Source: Persicaria tinctoria (Eukaryota > Streptophyta > Magnoliopsida > Caryophyllales > Polygonaceae). Taken from it: a stretch of 64,000 nucleotides of DNA. The notes below the pieces were generated by a model that worked only from the letters and a program-made list of their open reading frames with translations, had not been told where the DNA came from and ran no database searches. Positions 12,308-23,228 of the stretch are shown piece after piece. The stretch is from NCBI GenBank assembly GCA_037127255.1, contig JBANSL010000002.1, positions 9,716,001 to 9,780,000 on the forward strand, written 5' to 3'. Positions within the stretch are counted from its first letter, which is position 1. Every line of letters begins with the position of its first letter. A program made the translations under genes and the position numbers.

Positions 12308-12394
12308 TAAACTCTAAGGGAGTGAAAATCCTCTACAACCCTTTATCCACCCTTATGTGTGATACAAAATTAATTATGTTAAATCTTTATGATA

Positions 12395-12845
12395 AAAAAA
12401 AATTCAAAAAAATATATTTATGTTACAAATAACTAATACTCCCTCCGTTAATTAAAACTTGACGTTTTACTATTCACGCACGCTTTTTGAAGTGTTAAAA
12501 ACTATATAAAATATTAACTTTTCTAATAATTTTTTAAAATAATTTCATACTTATTACAATTAAGTATGAATTTATAAAAACAAATTTAGAAAAATGTTAA
12601 TATTTTATATAGTTTTTATCATTCTAAAAAAGCGTGCATGAATAGTAAACGACAAGTTTTAATTAACGGAGGGAGTAATATATATTTGTATAATTTTTTC
12701 ATGAAAAACATATTTTAAAAAATATTAAAATTGAAAGGATGATGATTTGATAATAATAATTTTAATATTTTTTAAAATATGTTTTTTCATGAAAAAATTA
12801 TACAAATATATATGATTAGTTATTTGTAACATAAATATAATTTTT
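12395..12845. mobile_element. AT-rich foldback element, split in its left arm by a Stowaway MITE
   Basis: The left arm runs TATTTATGTTACAAATAACTAAT, is interrupted, then resumes as ATATATTTGTATAATTTTTTC. The right arm carries the inverse of both pieces in order (about 12735-12845). Removing the Stowaway at 12439-12675 restores one continuous long palindrome. No target duplication was found because the outer edges fade into A/T runs. Confidence 0.75.
12439..12675. mobile_element. Stowaway (Tc1/mariner) MITE
   Basis: Begins CTCCCTCCGTTAATTAAAAC and ends with its inverse ...GTTTTAATTAACGGAGGGAG. It has the TA duplication on both sides (12437-12438 and 12676-12677) and folds end to end. It sits inside the left arm of an older foldback element. 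Confidence 0.95.
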
Positions 12846-13408
12846 CTCCACTTTTTTTTTATCAGGTAAGATTTTGAATAGCTCGGCAATTTTTCTCTAC
12901 TTGAAAACAAACAAGTGGTTTCGTAAATAAATAAAAGTACCAGTTTATCCTTGTGTAGTTTGCATAATACGAACATTTTCAAAGAGCTGTAAAAACTGTA
13001 TTTAACTTGATAAGGTAATATTTGGGCGTAGACTTTGGGTCACTGTGTAGTTACACATAGTGTTCTATTTTTAATAATTACAAAAATAATTCTGGTTCAA
13101 TGTTTTTCGAGTTTTATATTTTATTCTTGTTGTTTAGCAAATTTCAAACTTTAATATACTACTGTATTCTTTTTTAAAAAGGTGTTATTATTATTAATTT
13201 ATTACGGATATTGACAAATATTTTGAAGTGAACAGTTGTCGTTTCTACTTGGACGACTATCATTTTGACATTTTCTATCTGATAGCAATCATTAGCTGAA
13301 AAATATACAGTATATATATTAATATTTGTCTTCGAATATGAAATATTGTATGTATGTTACGAATATCTAGCATATAAACTACGAATGGGAAAAATAGTAA
13401 AGACACGA
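12846..13408. other. Intergenic, no gene seen
   Basis: AT-rich sequence with a T-run near 12850-12862 followed by ATCAGGTAAG. That looks like the reverse of a LINE 3' tail (CTTACCTGAT then A), but I could not define an element. Confidence 0.3.
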
Positions 13409-13463
13409 TTAACTTTGAGCCATTTTTTTTTTTTTTTTATTAGGTAAGAATTTGGGTAGTAAC

Positions 13464-16241
13464 CTACCCAAGAACATCCAGACGGATGAGATCCTGAATA
13501 TCTTTGTTAGTTATTAGTTGGACTCCATAGGCAGAGTGACAAAGGTGTGCAACCTTATCAGCCACTCTGTTGTCTGCCCGGGGAGTATGAGAAAAGGAAA
13601 CTTTCCTCACATTTCGAATGATGGATTGGATGTCGGACAAGGTCATTTCTACTTCCCACGGCCATCGGTTTTTACCTCTCATGTAGTCAATAATGATTTT
13701 GGAGTCGCCTTCAAAGATAATGTTCTGGATATTTAATTTTCTCGCCTCTACCACCCCCAGCCTAAGAGCTGCGGCTTCAGCCTGTAGGGGTGATGAACTA
13801 CCTAGTTTTAAGTATGACATATGGATGGGGTTTGCGTTCCAGTCTCTGACGATCATACCAGCGGAGCTTTTTGTTTTTTGTGAAAACTTCCTTAAATGTA
13901 TCGTTATTAACTCTGCTGTTAATAATGGGACAACCCAGGTATTTTTCTACCGAGTGAGAGTGGTTGATGCCAAGCACTTGGCCGCGATCGACCGTTTTTG
14001 AGCGAGTGACGTCGGGTGAGGCTTGGAAAGTTGATTTGTGGTAGTTCAGTTTCTGGCCAGAGATTTGGCAGTAGTCGTCTAGAATGGTTTTAACTTTGAT
14101 GCAAGCCTCGTTGCTTCCTTTCAAGAAAATGAGTATGTCATCTGCAAACGCAAGGAATGGGATACAGGGGCCAGAATGGCCAAACTTGAACCCAAGCGAT
14201 TTGTTAGGGGCCAATGCCTCCTTGGCCAGTTTACGGGCCAAGACCTCTGCACCGAGGATAAACAGGAACGGTGATAAGGGATCTCCCTGTCGTAAGCCTC
14301 TTATTGGGGTGAAGAGATCCGTCGGTCCATTATTCACTAATGCAGAAAACGAGACAGATGTGATGCATTCCTTGATCCAATTTATAAAGGTTGGGTGGAA
14401 TCCAAATTTTAACATGACAGCCTCCGTGAAGTCCCAGACTCCCAGTCAACACGGTCATAGGCCTTCTCCATGTCTAATTTGAGGGCCAGCCACCCTGTCC
14501 TGCCCTTCCTAGTTTTGAAAGAATGAAAGATTTCATGAGCTATGAGTACATTATCCTGAATAGCTCTATCCGATACAAAGGCTCCTTGGTGCGGGTTAAA
14601 TCAGTTTTCCCAAAACTTTCTTTAATCGCTCTGTTAATATTTTTGAAATAATTTTATAGATTGTTGAGCTCGGGCTAATGGGTTTGTAGTGACCCGTTGT
14701 GGTTGGGTTATCTATTTTTGGTAGTAGTGTAATGAAAGTATGGTTTATTTGTTTAAGTAACCTTCCTGATAAGAAGAAGCTCTTTACTGCTCTAATAACC
14801 GAGGGGCCGACCACATCCCACGAGGCTTTGTAAAATTCAGCAGTTATGCCGTCAGGTCCTGGGGCCTTATTTCTTCCTAAGCATAATACTGCATTTTTTA
14901 TTTCACCGTTTGAGGGTATAGCTATTAACTCGGTGTTTTCCTCATTTGTTATATCTTGAGAGACTAGGGTAAGGAAGTCATTCAGTTTTTCCCTATTGAT
15001 TGGTTGTTTTGTAAATCTTTTTTAAAGTCCTTTCTGATTTCATTATTTATGTTATTTTCACCTGTTATCTGAGTGCCTTCAAATGTTGTTATGCTGCGGA
15101 TGAATTTTCTGTTTCTTTTGCCCGATGCGATTCTATGAAAATATCCAGTATTGGAGTCTGATAATTTAATGTGCTTAGATTTTGCTCGTTGATTCCAGTA
15201 TGCTTTCTGAAAGAGTAGAAGTCTTTCTTTTTTCTTGATCAAGTTAGCTTCTCTTTTGATCATGTTGCCAGTGGAGTTGTTTAGCCTACCTTGCTGTAAT
15301 AGCAAAATTTGCGTTTCTACTTTTTCCAGTTGCCTGAAGATGTTACCAAACGTGCTTTTGTTCCAACTCTTTGCTTTTTGTTTTAAGAGTTTCGTTTTCC
15401 TGACTAACTGATACATTGCCGATCCATGGCATCTAAGTCTCCATGCTTGTTTCACAATATTTTTAAAATCCTTCCTTTGTAGCCATACATTTTCAAATTT
15501 GAAGGGTGAGGGTTTGAATGTTTGACTGGTATTCAGTTCAATGGTGATTGAGCAATGGTCAGCTGATGTGAACGCACCATTTTTAGTGCAGATGGCGGGG
15601 TACTAATGCATTATGTCATGCTGAACCTACACCCGATCGATTTTTTCTTTTATGTTCCCAATGTCAGTCTGTTTCTTTCTCCATGTAAAAGAGTTTCCCT
15701 ATGAAGGAATATCCACCAGTGAACATTGGTTTTTGATGTCCGCGAGCCTAACAAACCTTCACAGATGAGTTATCGCACCGCCTTCTTTGTCCAAGAAGCA
15801 CCCTATTTCATTATAGTCATCCATGACGATGCATGAGATTGCTGCCTGTCTTATTTCCGCAATTACCTGGTTCCAAAATCTGGGTTTATGTTGCTCCTGG
15901 GGGGGAGCATAGATGAACCATATCAGACACGAAAAGTTGTCTAAGGTGTTGGTATATTTGAGGACTATTGTCCTGGGCCATTGTGTTATCACTTCAATGG
16001 TTTCATTTAGCAGACACTTTTCCTTCCAGAGTATTCCCAAGCCACCAGATTTACCAGTAGCTGGGGACCAAATTGCTTTATCGAACTCCGCCCCCTTCCA
16101 TGTCGAAAGCGGAGGGATGTTTTCTGTTTTTGTTTCAGCAAGTGCTAGTAATTGGATATGTTCGGATTTGCACCACGTGCTAATCTCTGTCCAAAACGTG
16201 GGCCGACCGATCCCTCTACAGTTCCAGAAACTAACTTTCAT
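13464..16241 (-). pseudogene. LINE C ORF2: endonuclease, reverse transcriptase, RNase H; several frame breaks
   Basis: The reading starts at 16241 with MKVSFWNCRGIG, the APE-type endonuclease start. AETKTEN and GGLGILWKE blocks follow. The frame is then broken between about 15760 and 15460, resumes at 15455-14982 (linker), then the reverse transcriptase with PLSPFLFI and the catalytic FADD near 14140. Near 13866 the RT frame (TFKEVFTKNKK) jumps straight into an RNase H domain in another frame (GMIVRDWNANPIHM ... AEAAALRLG ... FEGDSK ... ADNRVADKVAHL). By alignment with LINE B, the RT thumb, the zinc-finger segment and the RNase H start are deleted. It cannot encode a working polyprotein. Confidence 0.9.
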
Positions 16242-16349
16242 TAACGCCTGAATTTGGGGATAGCGAGTAAGGTCCTCACAACACCCCGTCATGTAGAATC
16301 GAGTTTGTATGTTTGTTACAATGCTTAAGTTTTGTTCTTTTTTGTTGCT

Positions 16350-17881
16350 TTATGAGCTGGTTCGAAATTTTTGTAGATAATAGAGTATGATAGTAAGTGA
16401 GAATCCCACGAAAAAATACGAATCCGTAGGACCAAACCCACCATTTTCTGTGATCCACCACTTCTTCCTTGGTATGAGAAAGCAGCAACATGGTCGCCGA
16501 GGATGCACCTCAAACTAGGGTTGTTACTTGAGCCGAGTAGCTCGAGCTCGGCTCGGGCTCGACTCGGAAAAAGCTCGACTCGAGCTCGCTCGAATTAAAT
16601 ATGAGCCAAGCTTGAGCAGAATTCTGAGCTCGAGCTCGGCTCGAGTAGCTCGTATAACTCATTTTATGGGTGAAATTACAGTTCCCCCCTATGTTTTATT
16701 TAACCCCATGTAAATAGGTTTTATTTAACCCCTTGTAAATAGGGCGTATATCTCGTTTCGTAGGTGAAATTACAGTTCTGTCGCTAGGTTTTATTTAACC
16801 TCTTCTTCTAAAGAGTTTGTCGACCGCTTTGCCTTTTGGACTCCATTCACTTTGAATCACATATCTACATTTCGTGAATAGCTCGAGCTCGACTCGGCTC
16901 GGCTCGAGAAAATGAGGCTCGAGCTCGGCTCGTTTGTAAACGAGCCAAGCTTGAACACCCACTACTCGAGCTCGTTAGCTCGTATATCAGCCCTACCTCC
17001 AACGACGCTTGGTTCATGCATCCAACGACGCTTGGTTCATGCATCTGATAACATGAACCAAGGGTAGTAGGTTCTTTTGAAAGGGTTTCATGTGCTTCAT
17101 GGTTATCATCGATCGCCAACTTAGAGACATTGTATTCTTTGATTAGGTAGCAGTTGGGCACGTTTATCATGTTTATGAACAATGTTATAGTGTGTCCATC
17201 TTTTGTTGAGGAGTTCTTATCAATTTCCAAGGTTTTGTTAAGTTGATTTTCCAAAATTCGACACTTTTGGGGATAATAAGAACACATAGCATCACCAAGG
17301 ATTATAATTTGATTTTCCAAATTTCGACACTTTTGGGGATAATAGGAACACAGAGCATCACCAAGGATTATAGCAAGAACAAAGGTAAGAACTTGAGCCT
17401 TCTTTATATGTAGAGTCTTTATAGGTAGTCTGAAATGAACAATTGAGTCATGATAGGGTGAGAAACACCTTGGGTTATTCGATGAAACCACACAGCAGCC
17501 ATCATACATGCGAAAGGAGCCACCCCGAGCCTGGACGGACCACCAAACGATCCACCGACTCCAATAAAGGAGAGATGAAACCCCTCGACCAGAATCACTC
17601 ACTTTGCAACACACTTGCTTTCGCCTCTTTCGCAGCTTCCACTTCTTCTTAGTTCGCCCAAATTGAGGGGGATTTTGAGACAGACAAAGGAAGAGCAATG
17701 AACGGAGATAGCCCAACCGCCACCCAAGCCGCCACCAGCACACATCTCTACGAGGACACATGAGAGCAACAGGTCCTCCATCTTCGTAACTGATTTTTTT
17801 TATTGCTCTGGAACTTTCTGAATTTGAGAGAGATAACACAAATTGATTTAGGGATGAACAGAAAAACCAAGACAATCGCAC
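16350..17881 (-). CDS. LINE C upstream open frame, split by a hAT MITE; ORF1 position, unrecognised product
   Basis: A frame from 17881 stays open for 295 codons until the MITE at 16516-16995. If the MITE and one copy of its 8 bp duplication are ignored, the same frame runs on to a TAA at 16352-16350, just upstream of ORF2. The product is Cys-, Leu- and Ser-rich with a hydrophobic stretch (VLTFVLAIILGDALCSYY), two near-identical 67 bp-encoded repeats (ILGDAxCSYYPQKCR) and basic Lys/Arg tracts. I see no zinc knuckle or DUF4283-like region, unlike the ORF1 of LINE A. It could be a highly diverged ORF1 or a chance frame. Confidence 0.4.
16516..16995. mobile_element. hAT-type MITE inside LINE C
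   Basis: Ends TAGGGTTGTTA...TATCAGCCCTA are inverted repeats with two differences. They are flanked by the 8 bp pair CCTCAAAC (16508-16515) and CCTCCAAC (16996-17003), as expected for hAT. The subterminal regions are packed with GAGCTCG/CTCGAGC and GGCTCG words on both sides. The middle has a short duplicated piece, TTTTATTTAACCCC..TGTAAATAGG. Confidence 0.8.
17244..17376. repeat. Two tandem copies of a 67 bp unit within LINE C
   Basis: GATTTTCCAAA.TTCGACAC followed by TTTTGGGGATAATA and the same downstream text is repeated at 17244 and 17311 with few differences. It encodes the doubled ILGDAxCSYYPQKCR block of the upstream open frame. Confidence 0.85.
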
Positions 17882-18145
17882 ACGACGACCCGAATCGAAG
17901 GTTGTTCTTCAAGACGGATGCTTTTTTGATAGTGGTCCCTTTCCGATCAGCCATCAAACAGGCGGGATCGCCGCAGCAGGTCGGAGGCGGCGAAATTTGA
18001 GGTCGGTTCTCCTGGAAGATGTGGAGGAGGCGGTGAGCTTTAGGGGCGCGTGACTGAGCGCGTACATTCTAGGGTTCTGGTTTTTTTTTTTCAAGGTGAT
18101 CCCTTCAAAACTGATCTTCGGCTTGATTAACTTTGAGCCATGACT

Positions 18146-18487
18146 TTTTTTTTTTTTGGTGAAACAACCGGGCTCAGAGGCCCCTACGATAAACCACAGC
18201 ACATAAGTTCAAACAATACATAAACGAGAGAAGGTCTTCCCCTCAGCATCTTCCTCCAGTAACCGTCGGACGCACGCAGGCGTCTCCGGGAGGAAGTGGC
18301 AGCCAATGGGGAACGTTAAAGCAAAGGAGGCTAGGCTATCGGCGACCGAATTAGCTTCGCGAAAAACATATCGGAGTTGGATCGACCAACTCCTACGAAG
18401 GAAGCCATGGTAAGAATCAACCAGGCTGAACATGGGGTGAGAGGGTCGCACTCTCCTCTCCACCAATTTTTCAAAAAAAATTTTCAT
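18146..18487 (-). pseudogene. 5'-truncated LINE: RNase H C-terminus
   Basis: A T-run (poly(A) of a minus-strand insertion) precedes a minus-strand frame with SWSIQLRYVFREANSVADSL, the C-terminal RNase H block of plant LINEs, ending near 18209. Only about 340 bp are present. LINE C later inserted directly beside its poly(A) tail. Confidence 0.8.
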
Positions 18488-18544
18488 TGTTTAAAAAATG
18501 GAAAAAAAAAAAAAGAGTTTTGCTTTATAAATATAAAAAATTAT

Positions 18545-20856
18545 GGAATTTTCGTCTGGCGCCCCTGACGTAAGGGCAAATTCGCCAGGTATACAAAAGT
18601 TTTGAAAAATTCGCCCAATACCCCTGAATTTTGTGTGTATTTTTCCCCGTGCCCCTGGCGAGTGAAAACTAAATGCGTCGTTAGTCCATCATTCTATCAG
18701 AAGGGAAGAGAGGAGAGGAGAGGCGCCCGAGGCACAAATCGCCAGCGAGCCCGAGGCCACCGGAAGGAGAGGTGGAGAAGGAGGCGACCCGACCCGGAGG
18801 AGGACTTGGAGAAGAGGGCTCGACGAAAAAAAACTAAGGAGAAGAAGATTTAATCGACGCCTGGCCCGGAGAAGAAGGGGGAGGCCCGTCCTTGAATCGA
18901 TGATAAACAAGGCAGTCGTCAGAGGCGTCGCTAGGGGTGGTGAAGGCACCGCTCGACTCGCTGAGCCAGCTAATTAAGTCGATTTAGGGTTTGCAAATTG
19001 GGTATTCGATTTGTGTTTACAATTTGGGAGTTTTGAATTGGGTTTTGATTTATCATTAATTTGAATTAGGGTTGAGAATTTGAGATTGAAGAATTGTTGA
19101 ACTTGAAAATTCATTCACTAATTGATTCATTGATGAAATTGGGTGGAGCGGAACATTCCTCCCATGGAGGAGAAGCACCCCCAATTGGATCGAATTGCAG
19201 ATGGCAACTGATCTTGCTTACTTCCATTGGAGAGGGACTGAAGATATGGAGGAGAAGCAACCTGGGGTTAGTACAGTGTTTAACTTTACCTCACTTATCT
19301 CAATCTGTTTAAAGATCGTAACTTTGTTTGTGTGAATTTTGGTTCCGTTTCTCTTTTTTCTTCTGATTATCATTTGATTGTCACATTACATTTTCACCGG
19401 GAACGAAATTGGGTTACTGATACTATATGGATATCAGTTCATTTTCAATTTTACTTGAATGTAGTCCGGTGATAACTATTCCGAGGTTGATGAATTAGGA
19501 TTCCAATTTGGGGATTTGAAGAATTGTGTAGTTTGATTGTTATTTAATTCTCCAAATATCCGAATGATGAATCCGAGTATGTCAGAATTTGGAGCGATTC
19601 AGTTATTAGATATTGTGTTATCTTATTGTTTATGGTAATCAATCGATTATCTGCTAAGTTCAATGCTGAATTTGGAAAGGATGCAAATACTTAGTTACTT
19701 TCGTCGTGCCATTGAGGCATATCTAAAGGTTTTCGTGTTGATGGTCATTCTAACATTCGAGTTAACTTCCTATTAGATGCGCATTTAATCATTCCAATGA
19801 ATAATCCCTTCTAAATTTGGGCCTTGTCGGTATAGGTGATCCCGCCAAAGGATGCCGGTGGTCAGGTCTGTCAGATTGTAGTGGTAGTGTTGGAGCAAAC
19901 TCAAATGGATAACCTTTTGAGGCTTGTGATGATGTGTCAAGATATAGAACACTTCTTTGGTTTAGAATGGAGAACCCAAAAGTCGTAGAGTGTGATCTTG
20001 CGACTTGCAACCATAGTAAACAAGCAATTCATTCAAAAAACAATTCAAGACCTAAATGAAATTAGGATTTAGAATGCAAAAAAGGACACAGGAGTATCAT
20101 GTTGAAAACACGAATTTCTTAATCGACTCAATCAAACTAAGAGCAAGCATTCAACAACGAGAAATCGATAAATCCCATAATTCAGAAGGGACTCGAAATC
20201 ATACGATGAGAACAAATTAGATACCTTATTATCCATAAAATCATCCACCAAACCATAATTTGAAGATCTTACAACGATAATCACAAAAAATTCCCAAATC
20301 GAAAACCCTAAGTCGTGAACTTTTGTAAATCCCTAAAGTTCAGATGGGGAGGATGGACTTACCTCAAGAGGAATGGTGTCGAAGCCTCTCTCTCTCTCTC
20401 TCTCTCTCCCCCTCCGGTTCAATGGTGTTGAAGTGCTCTCTCTCCCCCTTCGTTCAACGGGTCGAAACGCTCTCTCTCTCTCTGAATACTTCTATCGAGC
20501 GTTTGATCTCCTCCTTTCCGTTCTTTCTTTTAAGTTTAACGTCGTTTTAACGATTGTGGTAAAAAAAACAACCTAGGAGGAGTAGGGCTTTTGGAGGATA
20601 CAATAGGGGCGTTGTCCTGTTCGGTATAGTGCTACACTTTTGGTCTTACGTGAGACCCGTGATTTGGTCTTGCTTTTTGTATTCTGGGTTACCCATTCAT
20701 CTATATATTTACCAATTCAGGGGGTAAAGAAACCAAACGAGGGGCATGATGCGAAAAAATTACAAATCTCAGGGGTATTTCGCGAATTATGTAAAAGTTT
20801 CATTTTATATACTCGACGAATTTGACCTTATCTCAGGGGTACCATACGAAAATTCC
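18545..20856. mobile_element. Mutator-like, non-autonomous element with long imperfect TIRs
   Basis: The left end GGAATTTTCGTCTGGCGCC and the inverse of the right end GGAATTTTCGTATGGTACC align and stay recognisably similar for over 100 bp (shared CCCCTGA, AAATTCG and ATACCCCTGA modules). Flanks are AT-rich and allow only an imperfect 9 bp duplication. The interior is GC-rich and gene-like, with GAGG and CT tracts, and at 20390-20480 CTCTCT runs. No transposase and no recognisable captured gene was found, so it may be a Pack-MULE or simply non-autonomous. Confidence 0.65.
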
Positions 20857-20967
20857 GAAAAAAATAATAAGATTTTTATAGTTATAAAGCTTACAAGCAC
20901 GTACAAACACATTTCTATACTTATTTTCTTCACCGTTATTTGGTTTTCAAGATTAAAATGCTTATTT

Positions 20968-21105
20968 TTTTTTGAAATAAAACGGTGGCTCCATTTGTTA
21001 TATCAGATCAATTTCTGCAAGGTCCAACAATCCTTGCGGAAACGAATCAACAAATACATGATCGACCCCATTCGGTGGGACAGTATCGCAACCGAATGTG
21101 CCAAG
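20968..21105 (-). mobile_element. Extremely short LINE insertion (138 bp)
   Basis: The 18 bp direct repeat AGATTAAAATGCTTATTT (20950-20967 and 21106-21123) brackets a T-run followed by 130 bp. On the minus strand these encode a C-terminal tail (VFVDSFPQGLLDLAEIDLI then stop) typical of LINE ORF2, followed by a short 3' UTR. Confidence 0.8.
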
Positions 21106-21392
21106 AGATTAAAATGCTTATTTCTATTTATTGTATTTGGTTTTATAATGTTAATTACAGTATATAATTATCTATATTATATATGTTACTTGTTTGACAT
21201 TTATACCAATGACTTCTTCTATACTATCTTTATAACCTATGCCCCCAATGACATTGACCTGCGTTAAGAAACTCAATATGGAAATATTTTCTATCAACCT
21301 TAGAGGCATCCCTATAAAAGCAATATTAAGAAAAATTAAAATAATTTAATTTTGGAAAATAACCTATTCATTTTTACAAAATCTTTAAAATA

Positions 21393-21589
21393 ACTTATTT
21401 GTTCGTCATCAACGTCCTCATCTATTCTGGTTTAGTTGTGTTTAGTTTCGCTTTGCAAAGCGCATTTACTTGTATTTTGCACCATCTTCGTATTTTTATT
21501 TGTTTAATTATGACGGTTCCGTCTGCCAACTTGTTGACCTTCGAGATCCAGGTATGTCTGGTCTCGAATTTTTACCTAATTAATAAAAA
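21393..21589 (+). mobile_element. 5'-truncated LINE tail, hairpin family copy 3
   Basis: A 197 bp insertion is flanked by CTTTAAAATA (21383-21392 and 21590-21599) and ends TTTTTACCTAATTAATAAAAA. The 3' stem is TTCGAGATCCAG / CTGGTCTCGAA. Compared with copy 2, paired positions have changed together. Confidence 0.75.
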
Positions 21590-21599
21590 CTTTAAAATA

Positions 21600-22399
21600 G
21601 TAGTACATAATTTATATTTATATATTATTTATTTTTTATGTTGATGTCACACACTTTTTAGGATGACTGTTCCCAATGTCCTAGTTGCATGATCACCGAC
21701 CATGAGCACTAAATTCGGGTCTAATCAAAGTTGATCTTGTTTTTTACCATTGGATTTATTTGGTCGGTGAAAGTCAGTTTGCCTGACGCGTGACTCTTAC
21801 TGGCCGGAGTACGTGACCATGGTTGTTAAAAAAAATAGCACTAAATTCGAGAACTATTAAGAACATATAGTTTCACCTACATGCCTTGGGTGGTAGGTCA
21901 GTCGCACCTTATCACCCCAAATTTTCACCTTGTAAATATATATAAAACAAAAAAAAAACTTTCACCTGAATAAAAAAATAAAAATAAAATTTTGGGCAAT
22001 CTCTACTGCCCAAGAGGACCAAGACAAGACCCTTTAGCACCGAAAACAATAATTTAAAAAGATATTAAATATCACTCTAAATTTAAACATTCTTGCAAAT
22101 ATATACCCTAGACTCTTAGAGTATATTTTAAGCATTTTTTACACTTAAATAGGGGTAATGGGTGATCACTTAAATGAAATAAGGTGTATTATTGAAATGA
22201 CTTAAATCTTGAAAGGGTTTAACAAACATCTTGAAAAAGTTTGAACATACCTATCTGATAATCCCAAAAGGGCTTGAACAAATTTCCGAAAGAGTTTGCA
22301 CAAAACCTCGAATGGTTAACCAAATTCCCATAAGGGCCAAATGAAAGCTTCTTCATGTCCTAAAATCTGCTAGGGGCTAGGGCTTGAGTAAACATTTTA
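21600..22399. other. Intergenic, no gene seen
   Basis: AT-rich; contains short A-runs near 21830 and 21950 that may be decayed retroelement tails, and loosely repeated 'TTGAAAGGGTTT / TTGAAAAAGTTT' pieces at 22190-22300. Nothing firm. Confidence 0.3.
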
Positions 22400-22840
22400 T
22401 TAACAATTTCAAGGTGCGTTTTGCTCGGACTGTGTACAACTTTGCTTGACGCGTCTTAGTGATATATTGCTTTGTTGGGGGTTTTGGCATTCAGAGTCGG
22501 GGGATTGGTTGAGATCGTGGTAGTGTGTACGGGGCAACTTCGTCGTGTACATAATGATTCCTTGGAGGTTCGTCTTCACTGCCCACAGAGATGCCTGAAG
22601 TATCGTTGTCCAACAGTGTTATTTCACGATTATGCCTGACTTCGTCCGTAGTCTACGTTCCCAACCTGCTAGTTTTAGGTCTGCTTTGTTTCATCTTTCG
22701 TTGTTTGTGTTGCTTGATCTTTTACACATTTTTTTTATATATTTATGTTGTATATTCAACGGTATGTCAACTGCCGACTTGTCGACCTCTCGAGTTTCAG
22801 ACTTGTTTGAGCTCAAATTTTTACTTAATAAAAAATAAAA
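22400..22840 (+). mobile_element. LINE 3' end, hairpin family copy 4
   Basis: The hairpin-bearing tail (22757-22820) and the end TTTTTACTTAATAAAAAATAAAA match copies 1-3. More upstream sequence resembling a LINE 3' UTR is retained than in copies 2 and 3. The left edge is approximate and no target duplication was found. Confidence 0.5.
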
Positions 22841-23228
22841 ATAAAGTGTATTTGTGGTTTTATTTATTTTAAGGGTAGTTTTGTAAAAAATGTTATATTT
22901 TCAGGGTAGTAATTAACCCTCATATTTCGTTATTCTTTGTTTTTTTCTTCATATAAAGAAATAGAATGGCAATAATAGGACGGTAGTACAAGGCTATAAG
23001 TTGCCCCCCGCAAAATATGAATAAAAATCACAAATAATTGAAGACCCCTCACCCCACCACCAGGAGGCGGCGACCACCACCACCACCACCAAACCCCGCC
23101 ACCCATTTGCTCATTAGATTAAATCATTATATTTTTTTAAAAAAAATTAAGAATCTTCAAAAAAAGAAAGAAGAAGAAAGGAGAAAAACAGGCGGATCAA
23201 GGGAGAAGAGAAAAGTCTGAAAGTTCAA

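Larger units (their letters stand above)
13426..18125 (-). mobile_element. LINE C: minus-strand L1 element with 17 bp target duplication, internally deleted
   Basis: The direct repeat GATTAACTTTGAGCCAT occurs at 13409-13425 and again at 18126-18142. It brackets a 4.7 kb block whose left edge is a long T-run, the poly(A) tail of a minus-strand element. Inside are L1-type endonuclease, reverse transcriptase and RNase H pieces, an upstream open frame and a later hAT-type MITE. After subtracting the MITE the element is about 4.2 kb, shorter than LINE B, mainly because about 1.4 kb between reverse transcriptase and RNase H is missing. Confidence 0.9.

Noticed and set aside
19789..20010. A GRF-type zinc-finger fragment inside the Mutator-like element
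   Set aside because: I tried to fit the zinc-binding Cys/His pattern in all minus-strand frames and could not; only a loose resemblance remained.
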